Source: Alphaproteobacteria bacterium (GTDB lineage Bacteria > Pseudomonadota > Alphaproteobacteria > TMED109). From it: a stretch of DNA of 64,000 nt. How positions within the stretch are numbered: the stretch's first letter is position 1; each line of letters begins with the position of its first letter. Below are positions 44,707 to 54,412 of the stretch, piece after piece. The notes beneath the pieces are model-generated. The model worked only from the letters and a program-made list of their open reading frames with translations. It ran no database searches and was not told the DNA's origin. A program made the position numbers and the translations under genes. The stretch lies in contig JAJDWH010000024.1 in NCBI GenBank assembly GCA_022825705.1, forward strand, positions 124,001 through 188,000. Reading direction: 5' to 3'.

Positions 44707-45240
44707 ATGTCTCGAGTCGGCAAGCACCCCGTTCCGGTTCCGGATGGCGTTACCGTCACCATTGAGGGGCCTCGCGTGACGGTCGAGGGAACGCTCGGGG
44801 TCCTTAGTCAGTCCTTTCCGGCGAGCGTCGAGATTCGACATGCAGATCAGTTGATCGAAGTGGCTCCGCGTTCGAAGAGTGATGATTCGCAAGCTGCGTG
44901 GGGCATGACGCGGGCGTTGCTCGCGAACATGGTGACCGGTGTAAGCGCCGGATTCAGACGATATCTCGACATTGAAGGGGTTGGTTACCGTGCTGCCTTC
45001 AAGGACGGCATTCTGAACCTGCAGCTCGGTTACAGCCATGACGTCCACATCGCCGTGCCCGACGATCTGCAGGTAGCCTGTCCCAGGCCAACGGAGATCG
45101 AGATTTCGGGAGCCAGCCGACAGCGAGTGGGGCAGCTGGCGGCTGAAATTCGGGCATTTCGCCCGCCTGAACCCTATAAGGGCAAGGGTGTCCGTTATCG
45201 GGGCGAGTACGTCCGCCGCAAGGAAGGAAAGAGGAAGTAG
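44707..45240 (+). CDS. rplF: 50S ribosomal protein L6
   Basis: 177 residues with two duplicated RNA-binding halves near the sarcin-ricin loop. MSRVGKHPVPVPDGVTVTIEG, MVTGVSAGFRRYLDIEGVGYRA and PEPYKGKGVRYRGEYVRRKEGK are conserved. The start lies two bases after rpsH. Confidence 0.97.
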   Translation: MSRVGKHPVPVPDGVTVTIEGPRVTVEGTLGVLSQSFPASVEIRHADQLIEVAPRSKSDDSQAAWGMTRALLANMVTGVSAGFRRYLDIEGVGYRAAFKDGILNLQLGYSHDVHIAVPDDLQVACPRPTEIEISGASRQRVGQLAAEIRAFRPPEPYKGKGVRYRGEYVRRKEGKRK

Positions 45241-45243
45241 GTC

Positions 45244-45609
45244 ATGGCTGTTTCTCCTCGGGAACGCATGCTTCGGCGACGGCGGCGCAATCGCCGCCGG
45301 GTTCGCGTGGCCGCCAATGGGCGTCCGCGCTTGTCCGTATTTCGTTCGAATTGCCACATTTATGCCCAGGTCATTGACGACGAAGCGGGCCGGACGCTGG
45401 CTAGCGCATCGACTCTCGATAGCGCACTGCGATCAGAAGGCAAAGCCGGCGGCGGGATCGAGGCCGCGCGCGCAGTTGGCGCGCTGGTTGCCGAACGTTC
45501 GAAGGAAGTTGGCGTTGACACCGTGGTCTTCGACCGCGGAAGTTATCTTTATCACGGTCGTGTGCGGGCGTTGGCCGAGGCGGCACGGGAGGGCGGTCTC
45601 GGGTTCTGA
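45244..45609 (+). CDS. rplR: 50S ribosomal protein L18
   Basis: 121-residue 5S rRNA-binding protein. It has the basic N-terminus [40 protein letters not shown] and the C-terminal [24 protein letters not shown]. Conserved position between rplF and rpsE. Confidence 0.96.
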   Translation: MAVSPRERMLRRRRRNRRRVRVAANGRPRLSVFRSNCHIYAQVIDDEAGRTLASASTLDSALRSEGKAGGGIEAARAVGALVAERSKEVGVDTVVFDRGSYLYHGRVRALAEAAREGGLGF

Positions 45610-45629
45610 GCCCCGGACCGAGAGAGCGT

Positions 45630-46319
45630 ATGGCGCGCAGACAACGTAATCCTGAGGAACGTCAGGAACTCACCGACAACCTGGTCAAAATTCGCCGGGT
45701 GGCCAAGGTAGTGAAGGGTGGGCGCCGGTTCGGGTTTGCCGCAATCGTCGTTGTCGGTGACGGCCAGGGACGCGTGGGATTCGGTTCGGGCAAGGCCAAG
45801 GAGGTTCCGGAGGCGATACGCAAGGCGACGGAAAACGCCAAGGGAAGACTCATTCGTGTCCCGCTTCGCGAGGGGCGTACGTTGCACCATGACACAAGTG
45901 GCAGGCTCGGCTCCGCCAAAGTGATCCTGCGTGCTGCTCCGGCAGGGACCGGCATCATTGCCGGAGGTCCGGTTCGCGCGGTGCTGGAGCGGCTTGGCGT
46001 GCAGGATGCGGTCGGCAAGTCAGTCGGCAGCGGCAACGCCATCAACATGGTACGCGCGACGTTCGATGCCCTGCAGAAAGTGCAGTCGCCGGCAGACGTG
46101 GCCTCTCGGCGCGGCCTCAAGGTTTCTGAAATCCTCAACCGGACCGATCGACGGCGCCGGACGGGCAAGGGCGCAAACGGCACGGACGAGGCCGGCAAGA
46201 ATGCAGGCAGGCGAGCAAGAGAAGAAACCGAAACGCCGGTGGCCGACCAAACTGACGCGGCCCCGGCCACCGCCGATGAGACCGGCAAGAATCTCACTGA
46301 AGGCGCGACTTCCGCGTAA
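45630..46319 (+). CDS. rpsE: 30S ribosomal protein S5 with an extended C-terminus
   Basis: Decoding-accuracy protein with the S5 fold: [71 protein letters not shown] and [11 protein letters not shown]. The core ends near residue 170. About 50 more residues follow, first basic (DRRRRTGKG), then Ala, Thr and Glu rich, making 229 residues. This is one of four ribosomal proteins in the cluster with a low-complexity tail. Confidence 0.96.
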   Translation: MARRQRNPEERQELTDNLVKIRRVAKVVKGGRRFGFAAIVVVGDGQGRVGFGSGKAKEVPEAIRKATENAKGRLIRVPLREGRTLHHDTSGRLGSAKVILRAAPAGTGIIAGGPVRAVLERLGVQDAVGKSVGSGNAINMVRATFDALQKVQSPADVASRRGLKVSEILNRTDRRRRTGKGANGTDEAGKNAGRRAREETETPVADQTDAAPATADETGKNLTEGATSA

Positions 46320-46325
46320 TTGGTC

Positions 46326-46541
46326 ATGGCGACTCCCCGTTCCGGACGCATTCGCGTCACCCAGATCAAGAGCCCGATCGGTCGCAAGCCCGTTCAGCGG
46401 AAAACATTGATCGGACTAGGCCTGAATCGAATTGGTCGAGTTTCCGAACTCGAGGACACGCCGGCCGTGCGCGGAATGATTACGCGGGTTCAGCATCTCG
46501 TCTCGATGGAAACGATCACCGCCGGGGAGCCCAGCGAATGA
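46326..46541 (+). CDS. rpmD: 50S ribosomal protein L30
   Basis: 71-residue protein with [32 protein letters not shown], typical of L30. The ATG at 46326 is used; a TTG two codons earlier is in frame. The last four bases overlap rplO. Confidence 0.95.
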   Translation: MATPRSGRIRVTQIKSPIGRKPVQRKTLIGLGLNRIGRVSELEDTPAVRGMITRVQHLVSMETITAGEPSE

Positions 46542-47056
46542 TGCTCCGAGAACTCGGGCCCTCCAAGGGGGCGCAACGCAACCGCAAGCGCGTCGGTCGC
46601 GGCATCGGGTCCGGCAGCGGGAAGACCTCTGGGCGGGGCCACAAGGGGCTGAAGGCTCGGTCCGGTGCCAGCACGTCGGGTTTCGAAGGCGGGCAGATGC
46701 CGCTTTACCGCCGCCTCCCGAAGCGCGGGTTTCGGCCTTTGTTTCGACGTCGGTTTGCCGAGGTGAATCTCAGCCGCATTCAGGCAGCAGTAGATGCTGG
46801 CCGGCTGGACGCTGGTACGGTAGTGAACGCCTCTGTATTGCTGGACACCGGGATCGTTCGGCGCGTGCGCGACGGCGTGCGCCTTCTCGGCTCCGGGGCC
46901 CTATCTGTGCCTATGACCTTTGAGGTTGCCGGAGCCTCTCGTTCCGCGATCACGGCCGTGGAACGAGCGGGCGGCAGTGTCCGCTTGTTGTCCTCCGGCA
47001 AATCAGACGGAGAGAAACCGCCTGCCGCGACGTCGGAAGAGTCCGCGGAGGCATGA
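46538..47056 (+). CDS. rplO: 50S ribosomal protein L15
   Basis: 172-residue late-assembly protein. The Gly/Lys-rich N-terminus [22 protein letters not shown] and [18 protein letters not shown] are diagnostic. The last 20 or so residues form a Ser/Glu/Ala tail absent from shorter homologues. secY begins 64 bases downstream. Confidence 0.96.
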   Translation: MMLRELGPSKGAQRNRKRVGRGIGSGSGKTSGRGHKGLKARSGASTSGFEGGQMPLYRRLPKRGFRPLFRRRFAEVNLSRIQAAVDAGRLDAGTVVNASVLLDTGIVRRVRDGVRLLGSGALSVPMTFEVAGASRSAITAVERAGGSVRLLSSGKSDGEKPPAATSEESAEA

Positions 47057-47120
47057 ACGTGATGAACCACTGCGGGTTCCGCCCGGGCAAGGGTGGCTGT
47101 CCGCTGGGGAGTGCCGGCTG

Positions 47121-48464
47121 ATGGCTTCTGCCGCCGAACAACTCGCTGCCAATATCAATTTTGGTGCGATAGCCCAAGCGACCGAGCTCAAGCGGCGCAT
47201 CTGGTTCACATTGGGCGCGCTGATCGTCTACCGAATTGGGACCTACATCCCACTGCCCGGGATCGAGACCAGCGCGGTGGCGGACGTGTTTCAGCAGAAT
47301 TCGGGCGGCATCCTCGGGATGTTCGACATGTTTGCCGGCGGCGCGCTGGGCAGAATGACGATATTCGCCCTGAATATCATGCCGTACATCTCTGCCTCCA
47401 TCATCATTCAGTTGATGACGACCGTCTCGGCACATCTCGCACAACTGAAGAAAGAGGGCGAATCCGGGCGCCAGCGGATCACCCAGTACACGCGGTACGG
47501 CACTGTGGTCCTGGCGGCCATGCAGGCACTCGGGATTGCCGTCGGGTTGGAAAGCCTCTCCGGTTCGCAGGGGCCAGCGGTTCGCGATCCGGGCCTGTTT
47601 TTCCGGTTCGTGACCGTGATCACGCTCACGGGCGGCACCGTGTTCCTGATGTGGCTTGGTGAGCAGATTACGTCGCGCGGGATCGGAAACGGGATCTCGC
47701 TCATCATTATGGCCGGAATCGTTGCCGAGCTGCCCGCGGCTCTGGTGGCGACACTGGAGCTGGGTCGCACTGGTGCCCTGTCGGGCGCGCTGATCATCCT
47801 GTTGATGGCGTTGGCGGTAGCGGTGATCGCGTTCATCGTGTTCATCGAGCGGGCGCAGCGCCGCATTCTCATCCAGTACCCGAAACGGCAACTGGGTACC
47901 AAGACATTCGGCGGCGATACCAGCAGCTACCTGCCGCTGAAGCTCAATACATCAGGCGTGATTCCGCCGATTTTCGCGAGTTCGATCCTGCTGCTGCCGG
48001 TTACGGCGCTCAGTTTCAATGCGGGGCAGGGCCCCTCGTGGCTGCTGGACGTCACGGCTGCGCTGGGACGAGGGCAGCCAGGCTACCTTGCCCTTTACGT
48101 CGCCGGGATCGTGTTCTTCGCATTTTTCTACACGTCAGTGGTCTTCAATCCGGCCGACACGGCTGACAACCTGAAAAAGTATGGCGGCTTTGTGCCGGGT
48201 GTGAGACCCGGTGCCAATACAGCGGCCTACATCGACCGCATCCTGACGCGTCTCACCACCGCCGGGGCGGCGTACCTCGCCCTGGTGTGTCTCTTGCCAG
48301 AGATGCTGATCTCACAGTACGCGGTGCCGTTCTACTTTGGCGGCACCAGCCTGTTGATCGTGGTCAACGTAACGATGGATACCGTTGCGCAGATCCATTC
48401 CCATCTTGTCGCGCGCCAATTCGAGGGCCTAATCAAGAAAGCGAAGCTCCGGGGCCGATCGTAA
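47121..48464 (+). CDS. secY: Preprotein translocase subunit SecY
   Basis: 447-residue, ten-helix channel of the Sec translocon. Recognisable parts are the first helix with YRIGTYIPLPGI, the plug region GGILGMFDMFAGGALGRMTI, PYISASIIIQLM, the cytosolic loop IEYPKR-like IQYPKRQLG and the C-terminal NPADTADNLKKYGGFVPGVRPG. The ATG at 47121 gives the usual short N-terminus. Its stop overlaps the adk start by one base. Confidence 0.97.
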   Translation: MASAAEQLAANINFGAIAQATELKRRIWFTLGALIVYRIGTYIPLPGIETSAVADVFQQNSGGILGMFDMFAGGALGRMTIFALNIMPYISASIIIQLMTTVSAHLAQLKKEGESGRQRITQYTRYGTVVLAAMQALGIAVGLESLSGSQGPAVRDPGLFFRFVTVITLTGGTVFLMWLGEQITSRGIGNGISLIIMAGIVAELPAALVATLELGRTGALSGALIILLMALAVAVIAFIVFIERAQRRILIQYPKRQLGTKTFGGDTSSYLPLKLNTSGVIPPIFASSILLLPVTALSFNAGQGPSWLLDVTAALGRGQPGYLALYVAGIVFFAFFYTSVVFNPADTADNLKKYGGFVPGVRPGANTAAYIDRILTRLTTAGAAYLALVCLLPEMLISQYAVPFYFGGTSLLIVVNVTMDTVAQIHSHLVARQFEGLIKKAKLRGRS

Positions 48465-49108
48465 TGCGCTTGGTGCTGCTGGGGCCGCCGGGATGTGGGA
48501 AGGGCACTCAGGCAGCTGTTCTACGTGATCGTTTCGGGATTCCACATCTTTCGACTGGTGCGATGTTGCGTTCAGCCGTGGAAGCGGACACCGAGATCGG
48601 GCGTCGCGCCGCTTCGATCATGAGCCGGGGAGCCTTGGTTCCGGACGAGGTGGTCCAGAAAATCGTTGCACTTCGGTTGGGCCTGGAGGACTGCGCGCGC
48701 GGGTACATCCTCGATGGCTTTCCGCGCACTGTGGCTCAGGCCGATGCCCTTGAACAGATGCTGGAACGGGCAGACCAGGCGCTCGATCAGGTGATCGAGT
48801 TCACGATTTCGGAAGATGAGCTGGTACGCCGCATCACGGGGCGGTACGTGTGCACCAAGTGTGACGCCGTCTACAACGAGCATTCCAAGCCGACCCAGCG
48901 GAAGAATATCTGTGACGTGTGCGGCGGCACAGCGTTTCGTCGTCGGGAGGATGACCGCGCGGAAACGGTGGCGGAGCGCATGGCGGCGTACCGGGCGGAA
49001 ACGGCGCCACTGGTTCCCTACTACGGAAGCAGAGGCTTGTTGACGCAGATCGACGGCAGCCAGAGTACGGTCAAGGTGACTGATGCACTGCTGGGAGCGC
49101 TTTCCTGA
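48464..49108 (+). CDS. adk: Adenylate kinase with zinc-type LID
   Basis: Interconverts ATP, ADP and AMP. 214 residues with the P-loop LLGPPGCGKGTQ, LSTGAMLRSAV and YILDGFPRTVAQAD. The LID has CTKC and CDVC pairs, predicting a structural zinc as in Gram-positive enzymes; the LID ends with RREDDRAETV. It overlaps secY by one base and is the last gene of the ribosomal block here; rpsM, rpsK, rpoA and rplQ do not follow. Confidence 0.97.
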   Translation: MRLVLLGPPGCGKGTQAAVLRDRFGIPHLSTGAMLRSAVEADTEIGRRAASIMSRGALVPDEVVQKIVALRLGLEDCARGYILDGFPRTVAQADALEQMLERADQALDQVIEFTISEDELVRRITGRYVCTKCDAVYNEHSKPTQRKNICDVCGGTAFRRREDDRAETVAERMAAYRAETAPLVPYYGSRGLLTQIDGSQSTVKVTDALLGALS

Positions 49109-49150
49109 TTCCATCTTGAGGCGACTCTCCGTCGTCGCAACTGCCTGTGT

Positions 49151-49192
49151 CCGAGGCGGGCCCCAAGGGGCTCACCGGGCGCCACGCCTCGG
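49151..49192 (+). terminator. Hairpin after adk, probable end of the spc transcript
   Basis: CCGAGGCG (49151-49158) and CGCCTCGG (49185-49192) form a perfect 8-bp stem around a second hairpin, GCCCC-AA-GGGGC. No long T-run follows, so it may stabilise the 3' end or act with Rho. Confidence 0.5.
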
Positions 49193-49255
49193 TTCCGACC
49201 GTTTCTGGTCCCGACTGCTGCGGCTTACGGTCCGCATGACCAGCGATAGGACGGG

Positions 49256-50698
49256 ATGAAGCCTGTCCTGGCCTGGTTCCGCGACGACCTGCGGCTGTCG
49301 GACAACCTGGCACTTGGCTGGGCAGTCCAGACCGGCAGTCCAGTCATTCCCGTGTTCATACTGGATGAGGAACCCGGCACCCGAGCCGCCGGGACCGCCT
49401 CCCGCCGGTGGCTGCACGGCAGCCTTCAGGCATTGACGGCCTCACTGGGTGTCTTGGACAGTCGACTGATTCTTCGGCGAGGCGCGCCGGCCGCTGTGCT
49501 CGAGGCGCTGGCCAGGGAAACCAAGGCATGGGCGGTCTGCTGGAATCGGCGATACGATCCTGTGCTGAGCAGTCAGGACCGGGCGGTCGAGGCTCAGCTG
49601 CGTGCCGCGGGCCTGGAAATGCGGACGTTCAACTCTGCGTTGCTGGTTGAACCCCGCGAAATCCGAACCGGGAACGGTTCCCCCTACAAGGTCTTTGCTC
49701 CATTCTGGCGGCGATGCCTTGCGCAAGATTTCCGGCGACCGCTGCGGCCCCCCTTGTCGCTGCCCCTGCCGACAACCTGGCCGGCCAGCGAACCGCTCAA
49801 AGCGTGGCAGCCTGGTCGCGGTAACCCGGAATGGCCCGACCGCCAGACTGCCCGTTGGAGGCCCGGAGAAGTTGGGGCGTTATCCCGACTGGAAGATTTC
49901 ATTCAGGGTGCGGCGAGCACGTACGCGACCGATCGCGACAAGCCGGGAACGTCCGGTACCAGCAGGCTCTCGCCGCACCTGCACTTTGGTGAGGTCGGGC
50001 CATGCCAAATCGCTGATCGTCTCGCACGGAGCGGCCGTGTTCGGGCAGAGGACGCGTACCTTCGGCAGCTCGGTTGGCGGGAGTTCAGCCAATACCTGCT
50101 GTTTCACAACCCGGACCTCGGAACCGCCAACCTCCAAGATGACTTCGACCGGATGCCTTGGCGAAACAGCCCGGCAGACCTGCGGAAGTGGCAGCAGGGG
50201 CAGACAGGCTATCCACTGGTCGATGCCGGAATGCGCGAACTGCTCGCCACGGGCTGGATGCACAACCGTGTCCGGATGGTCGTGGCGTCCTTCCTGACCA
50301 AACATCTACTGATTGACTGGCGGTCGGGAGCGGATTGGTTCTGGCAGACGCTGGTCGACGCTGACTGGGCCAACAACAGTACATCCTGGCAATGGGTGGC
50401 CGGCACTGGCACCGATGCCGCTCCGTACGTTCGGGTCTTCAATCCGGTAGCGCAGTCGCGGCGATTCGATCCCGAGGGAGGATATGTCCGAACCTGGGTC
50501 CCGGAACTGGGGCGAATGCCCAACCGCTTTATCCATGCACCTTGGACGGCATCCGCACCGGTCCTGACCGAAGCCGGAGTGCGGCTGGGCAAGACCTATC
50601 CGGCCCCGATGGTGGATCACGCCGAAGCCCGGCAGCGCGCCCTCCGGGTCTATCGAAGTCTGGTTCGTGGCGACCGTACCGCCAGTCGGCGCGGATGA
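49256..50698 (+). CDS. phr: Deoxyribodipyrimidine photolyase (class I, CPD type)
   Basis: Light-driven repair of cyclobutane pyrimidine dimers using FAD. The 480 residues include the N-terminal antenna domain (WFRDDLRLSDNLAL), the FAD domain motif TSRLSPHLHFGEVG, the electron-transfer tryptophan regions WREFSQYLLFHNP and ADWFWQTLVDADWANNSTSWQW, and GTGTDAAPYVRVFNPVAQS. ANNSTSWQW, with Asn next to the flavin, matches the CPD class I group rather than 6-4 photolyases. It follows adk at a place where alphaproteobacteria normally have rpsM. Confidence 0.93.
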   Translation: MKPVLAWFRDDLRLSDNLALGWAVQTGSPVIPVFILDEEPGTRAAGTASRRWLHGSLQALTASLGVLDSRLILRRGAPAAVLEALARETKAWAVCWNRRYDPVLSSQDRAVEAQLRAAGLEMRTFNSALLVEPREIRTGNGSPYKVFAPFWRRCLAQDFRRPLRPPLSLPLPTTWPASEPLKAWQPGRGNPEWPDRQTARWRPGEVGALSRLEDFIQGAASTYATDRDKPGTSGTSRLSPHLHFGEVGPCQIADRLARSGRVRAEDAYLRQLGWREFSQYLLFHNPDLGTANLQDDFDRMPWRNSPADLRKWQQGQTGYPLVDAGMRELLATGWMHNRVRMVVASFLTKHLLIDWRSGADWFWQTLVDADWANNSTSWQWVAGTGTDAAPYVRVFNPVAQSRRFDPEGGYVRTWVPELGRMPNRFIHAPWTASAPVLTEAGVRLGKTYPAPMVDHAEARQRALRVYRSLVRGDRTASRRG

Positions 50699-50884
50699 CC
50701 ACCAATGACCCGGCCATCGCGCTAGCTGCGCCCGTGGGGTGCTTGCCCGATGCGAACCGCCAGGTGGCACCAGTTCGCTGAACTTGCCTGGTAGGTTCGT
50801 TTCGTTGGTCGAACTGTCAGGCCAGCGGAATCGCGCTGGTGCCCTGCGGAAGTGATGGTGAAGGGGCCCGCAGGAGCACAGACC

Positions 50885-52705
50885 TCATGTCCGCAACGGT
50901 GCGCAGGCTTCAGCCAGCCAAGCCCGAGTGCTCGGGGCAAGTCTTGGGGAAAGGGTCGATTGGACGCGCCGGTGATAGTTGTCAAGCCAGCGCACCTCGT
51001 CCGGGTTGAGCATGTCCGCAACGATTAGCCGGCGGTCGATTGGCGCCAGTGTCAGGGTTTCGAAGCCAAGCAGGGCAAACTCGGCGCCCTCAGGTTCAGG
51101 TTCCTCGCGCACCGCAACAAGGTTCTCGATACGTATTCCGTATGCGTCTTCGAGGTAATAACCCGGCTCATTGGAGATCACCATCCCCGCCGTGAGAGGT
51201 ACGAGGGCGCTCTTCGAGACAGTGGGCGGGCCCGTGCGGTCGATCCGAAATGAGATCGATTGGGGACCTTCGTGCACGTTGAGAAAGCTGCCTACGCCAT
51301 GACCGGTGCCGTGGTCGTACGAGAGCCCCGCCTGCCACAGTGGCGCCCGAGCGAGGATGTCCAGCTGGCCGCCGGGCGTGCCGATGGGAAAGCGCGCCGA
51401 CGCCAACGAGATATGCCCTTTGAGCACGCGGGTAAATCGGTCGCACATTTGCGGTTCCGGGTGGCCCACTGCGACGGTGCGGGTGACATCGGTCGTGCCA
51501 CCGGGGTACTGGCCGCCGCTGTCCACGAGGTAGAGGTCTCCGGGACGAAGCTGCCGGTCGGTTTCCGGTGTAGCCCGGTAGTGGACGATGGCCCCGTGTG
51601 GACCGGTACCGGAAATCGTGGGAAAGCTGGGCGACTTGAAGTCGGGACACTCTCGCCGGAATGCCTCCAACTGCATGGCCGCGCTGCACTCACTAACGTT
51701 TCCGGCCAGCGCGGTTGCGTCGAGCCAACACAGAAACTTGGCCATCGCCAGACCGTCGATTTCGTGCACATCCCGCATGCCGCGCAGTTCGGCAGAGTTC
51801 TTTACCGCTCTCGGTAGTTCGACGGGGTCCGGGGCGTGTCGGACGTCGGCCCCCGATTCAGTCAAGAGCGTCTGAATCCACACGGGGGTTGTGGCTGGGT
51901 CTAGTTGCACCGTGGCCTGGTCTGCTCCGAACGCAGACAAGGAAGCCCGGAGCGCCGACCGAGGATGCAGGGACACGGCATCGCCCAGATGCGACCGCAC
52001 TTCGTCAGTCGCGCTCGCGGGATTTGCGAACAGTTGAGCGGACCCGTCACCCATCAGGATGGCGATGGCCAGCGCCACAGGCGAATACGGCAGGTCGCTG
52101 CCGCGGACATTGAGGAGCCAGGCGACCGATTCGCAGGACGTCAGTACTGTTGCCGCGACCCCGTTTTGCTCCAGGACCGCCGCAAGTCGGCTGCGTTTGT
52201 CTGCACTCGATTCGCCCGCATATCGGATCGGGTGAGGGAGAATGCTCCCGGCCGGCAGCGGCGGGCGGTCAGTCCACTGTTCATCGATGGGATTGGAGTC
52301 CGTGGGTACCAGTCGCCCGCCCGCCCGTTCGACGGCCTGAGCCATTTGCTTGGTGCGGCTGACGCTGAACAGTCGTGGATCAAAGCCGACGGCTGCGTCC
52401 TCTCCCATCGCATCCGTAAGCCAGCGGCCAGGGGGGCAGGCGCTACTGTTGAGAACTTCGTAACAGCTTGATTCAACTTGCGTGCGTGCCTGAATGGTGT
52501 ACCGGCCGTCGACAAACAGTGCCGCCCGGTCCTCGAGTACCACTGCGGTTCCCGCGGAACCAGTGAAGCCGGTCAGCCACGCCAGCCGTTCCGCCGCAGC
52601 GGGGATGAACTCGCCAAGGAACTCGTCTTCGTGCGGTTGTACGAAACCTCGGAGCCCGTGTTTCGTTAGCCAGTTCCGAACCAGCTGCAGGCGCTTCCCG
52701 TTCAT
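50885..52705 (-). CDS. Xaa-Pro aminopeptidase, long M24B form (aminopeptidase P)
   Basis: A 606-residue metallopeptidase removing N-terminal residues before proline. It has two creatinase-like N-terminal domains and a C-terminal pita-bread domain. The metal ligands are visible in LVDSGGQYPGGTTDVTRT (two Asp), GTGHGVGSFLNVHEGP (His), VISNEPGYYLEDAYGIR (Glu) and IENLV (Glu). The length matches the eukaryotic-type/APP1 form found in alphaproteobacteria, not the 440-residue E. coli PepP. The ATG at 52705 starts the recognised MNGKRLQLVRNWL. It is divergent from clpX. Confidence 0.93.
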   Translation of the reverse strand: MNGKRLQLVRNWLTKHGLRGFVQPHEDEFLGEFIPAAAERLAWLTGFTGSAGTAVVLEDRAALFVDGRYTIQARTQVESSCYEVLNSSACPPGRWLTDAMGEDAAVGFDPRLFSVSRTKQMAQAVERAGGRLVPTDSNPIDEQWTDRPPLPAGSILPHPIRYAGESSADKRSRLAAVLEQNGVAATVLTSCESVAWLLNVRGSDLPYSPVALAIAILMGDGSAQLFANPASATDEVRSHLGDAVSLHPRSALRASLSAFGADQATVQLDPATTPVWIQTLLTESGADVRHAPDPVELPRAVKNSAELRGMRDVHEIDGLAMAKFLCWLDATALAGNVSECSAAMQLEAFRRECPDFKSPSFPTISGTGPHGAIVHYRATPETDRQLRPGDLYLVDSGGQYPGGTTDVTRTVAVGHPEPQMCDRFTRVLKGHISLASARFPIGTPGGQLDILARAPLWQAGLSYDHGTGHGVGSFLNVHEGPQSISFRIDRTGPPTVSKSALVPLTAGMVISNEPGYYLEDAYGIRIENLVAVREEPEPEGAEFALLGFETLTLAPIDRRLIVADMLNPDEVRWLDNYHRRVQSTLSPRLAPSTRAWLAEACAPLRT

Positions 52706-53035
52706 GTCGTCTGGTGCCGAATCAAATGGTGGCGGACTTGTCGATCGTGTCGTCGAACTAGCGAAATTCGATATTAGCACCGAAGCTGCGGCCGGCCCGG
52801 CTTGCCGGCCCGGCTTGCCGGCCGGCAGTCCGGTTGGTAGCGCCGCCGGTGTTCTCCCGGCAGCCGGTGCCCGGATGGCCCTCGGCGCCTCGCCGGTTTC
52901 CCCCTAAATGAGACGTATGGAGCGGAAGGCCCTTCAAGGCATGGCATTTAGCTTGCGCCGACGGCCCGCGAAGGGCTAGATTTCTCTCCTGATCGGGGCC
53001 GTGACGAACGGTTCAGTTACGCGTGCGGACGGCAA
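52706..53035. other. 330-bp divergent region between aminopeptidase P and clpX
   Basis: It should contain the promoters of both genes. For clpX a pair TTGCGC (52953-52958) and TAGATT (52977-52982) with 18 bases between is possible. A GC-rich tandem repeat lies at 52794-52819. No clpP or tig gene is present, although those usually precede clpX. Confidence 0.5.
52794..52819. repeat. Two tandem copies of a 13-bp GC-rich unit
   Basis: GGCCCGGCTTGCC occurs twice in direct succession (52794-52806 and 52807-52819) and is followed by GGCCGGC, so the stretch can also fold on itself. Purpose unknown; it may be a small expansion in the aminopeptidase P upstream region. Confidence 0.6.
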
Positions 53036-54340
53036 ATGAGCGATTCCACCGGCAAGGACGGAAAAAACAGTCTGTTTTGCTCGTTCTGCGGCAAGAGCCA
53101 ACACGAAGTCCGAAAACTGATTGCCGGCCCGACCGTGTTCATCTGCGATGAATGCGTCGAGTTGTGCATGGACATCATTCGTGAGGACAATCACTCGAGT
53201 TTGGTGAAGAGCCGCGAGGGGGTTCCCACTCCGGCTGAGATTTGCTCGGTACTCGATGACTATGTCGTCGGCCAGGATCACGCCAAGCGTGTGTTGTCCG
53301 TCGCCGTGCACAATCACTACAAACGTCTTGCCCATGGCCTCAAGTCGTCGGATGTCGAGCTGGCCAAGTCGAACATTCTCCTGATAGGCCCGACCGGGAG
53401 CGGCAAGACGCTCCTGGCACAGACCCTGGCGCGGATCTTGGATGTTCCGTTCACCATGGCGGACGCCACAACGCTGACCGAGGCCGGTTACGTCGGCGAG
53501 GATGTCGAGAACATTATTCTCCATCTGCTGCAGAATTCCGAGTACAACGTGGAGCGTGCCCAACGCGGCATCGTCTACGTGGACGAAATCGACAAGATCA
53601 GCCGCAAGTCGGACAACCCTTCCATCACCCGCGATGTGTCTGGCGAGGGCGTGCAGCAGGCGCTGCTCAAGATCATGGAGGGAACGGTCGCAAGTGTCCC
53701 GCCGCAGGGCGGGCGCAAGCACCCGCAGCAGGAATTTCTGCAGGTCGACACCACCAACATCCTGTTCATCTGTGGCGGTGCGTTCAGCGGTCTCGAACGG
53801 ATCATCGCCGACCGGGAAACGGGAACCGGTATCGGCTTCGGTGCCGACGTCCGCTCACCGGAAGAGGCGCGCAAGGACGACATCCTGAAGAAGGTGCAAC
53901 CTGAAGATCTGCTTCGCTATGGGCTGATCCCGGAATTCATCGGGCGACTGCCCGTCGCGACCACGCTGCGGGAACTCGATGAGCCAGCGCTTGTCGAGAT
54001 CATCACGACGCCGAAGAACGCGCTGGTGAAGCAATACGCGCGTATGTTCGAAATGGAGGGCGCGAAGCTGACGGTTACCGATGACGCGGTCCGCGTGATC
54101 GCCCGCCGGGCCATTTCGCAGAAAACTGGTGCCCGTGGCCTTCGCTCGATCTTTGAGGCTATTCTGCTGGACACAATGTTCCATCTGCCGTCGCACGATG
54201 GAGTACAGGAAGTCGTCATTGACTCGGAAGTTGCCGAAGGTCGTCGACAGCCCCTGATGATCTTCGCGGATCCCGCGGTCGGGTCTTCGGTCGAACGCGC
54301 ACACCCCCGCGCCATCTCTGGAGCGCGCGCCGGGTCTTGA
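53036..54340 (+). CDS. clpX: ATP-dependent Clp protease ATP-binding subunit ClpX
   Basis: AAA+ unfoldase that feeds tagged proteins to ClpP. 434 residues with a zinc-binding domain (C15, C18, C37, C40), Walker [19 protein letters not shown], the pore loop [10 protein letters not shown], Walker [12 protein letters not shown] and the sensor region [12 protein letters not shown]. The IGF-type ClpP-contact loop region lies around residues 260-275, where [12 protein letters not shown] follows. It is followed by lon after 72 bases, but no clpP precedes it. Confidence 0.97.
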   Translation: MSDSTGKDGKNSLFCSFCGKSQHEVRKLIAGPTVFICDECVELCMDIIREDNHSSLVKSREGVPTPAEICSVLDDYVVGQDHAKRVLSVAVHNHYKRLAHGLKSSDVELAKSNILLIGPTGSGKTLLAQTLARILDVPFTMADATTLTEAGYVGEDVENIILHLLQNSEYNVERAQRGIVYVDEIDKISRKSDNPSITRDVSGEGVQQALLKIMEGTVASVPPQGGRKHPQQEFLQVDTTNILFICGGAFSGLERIIADRETGTGIGFGADVRSPEEARKDDILKKVQPEDLLRYGLIPEFIGRLPVATTLRELDEPALVEIITTPKNALVKQYARMFEMEGAKLTVTDDAVRVIARRAISQKTGARGLRSIFEAILLDTMFHLPSHDGVQEVVIDSEVAEGRRQPLMIFADPAVGSSVERAHPRAISGARAGS

Positions 54341-54345
54341 AATAG

Positions 54346-54395
54346 GGCTTCGGAGTTCACAACTCTTCTAGGCGCCGCTAGCCGCCTCCGGAGCC
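54346..54395 (+). promoter_or_regulatory. Long hairpin in the clpX-lon intergenic region
   Basis: GGCTTCGGAG (54346-54355) pairs with CTCCGGAGCC (54386-54395) over ten bases with one G-U pair; CTAGGCGCCGCTAG in the loop can form a second hairpin. It lies directly after the clpX stop and before lon, so it could be a clpX 3' end or a lon leader structure. Confidence 0.45.
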
Positions 54396-54412
54396 ACTAA
54401 GGACACATCAGC

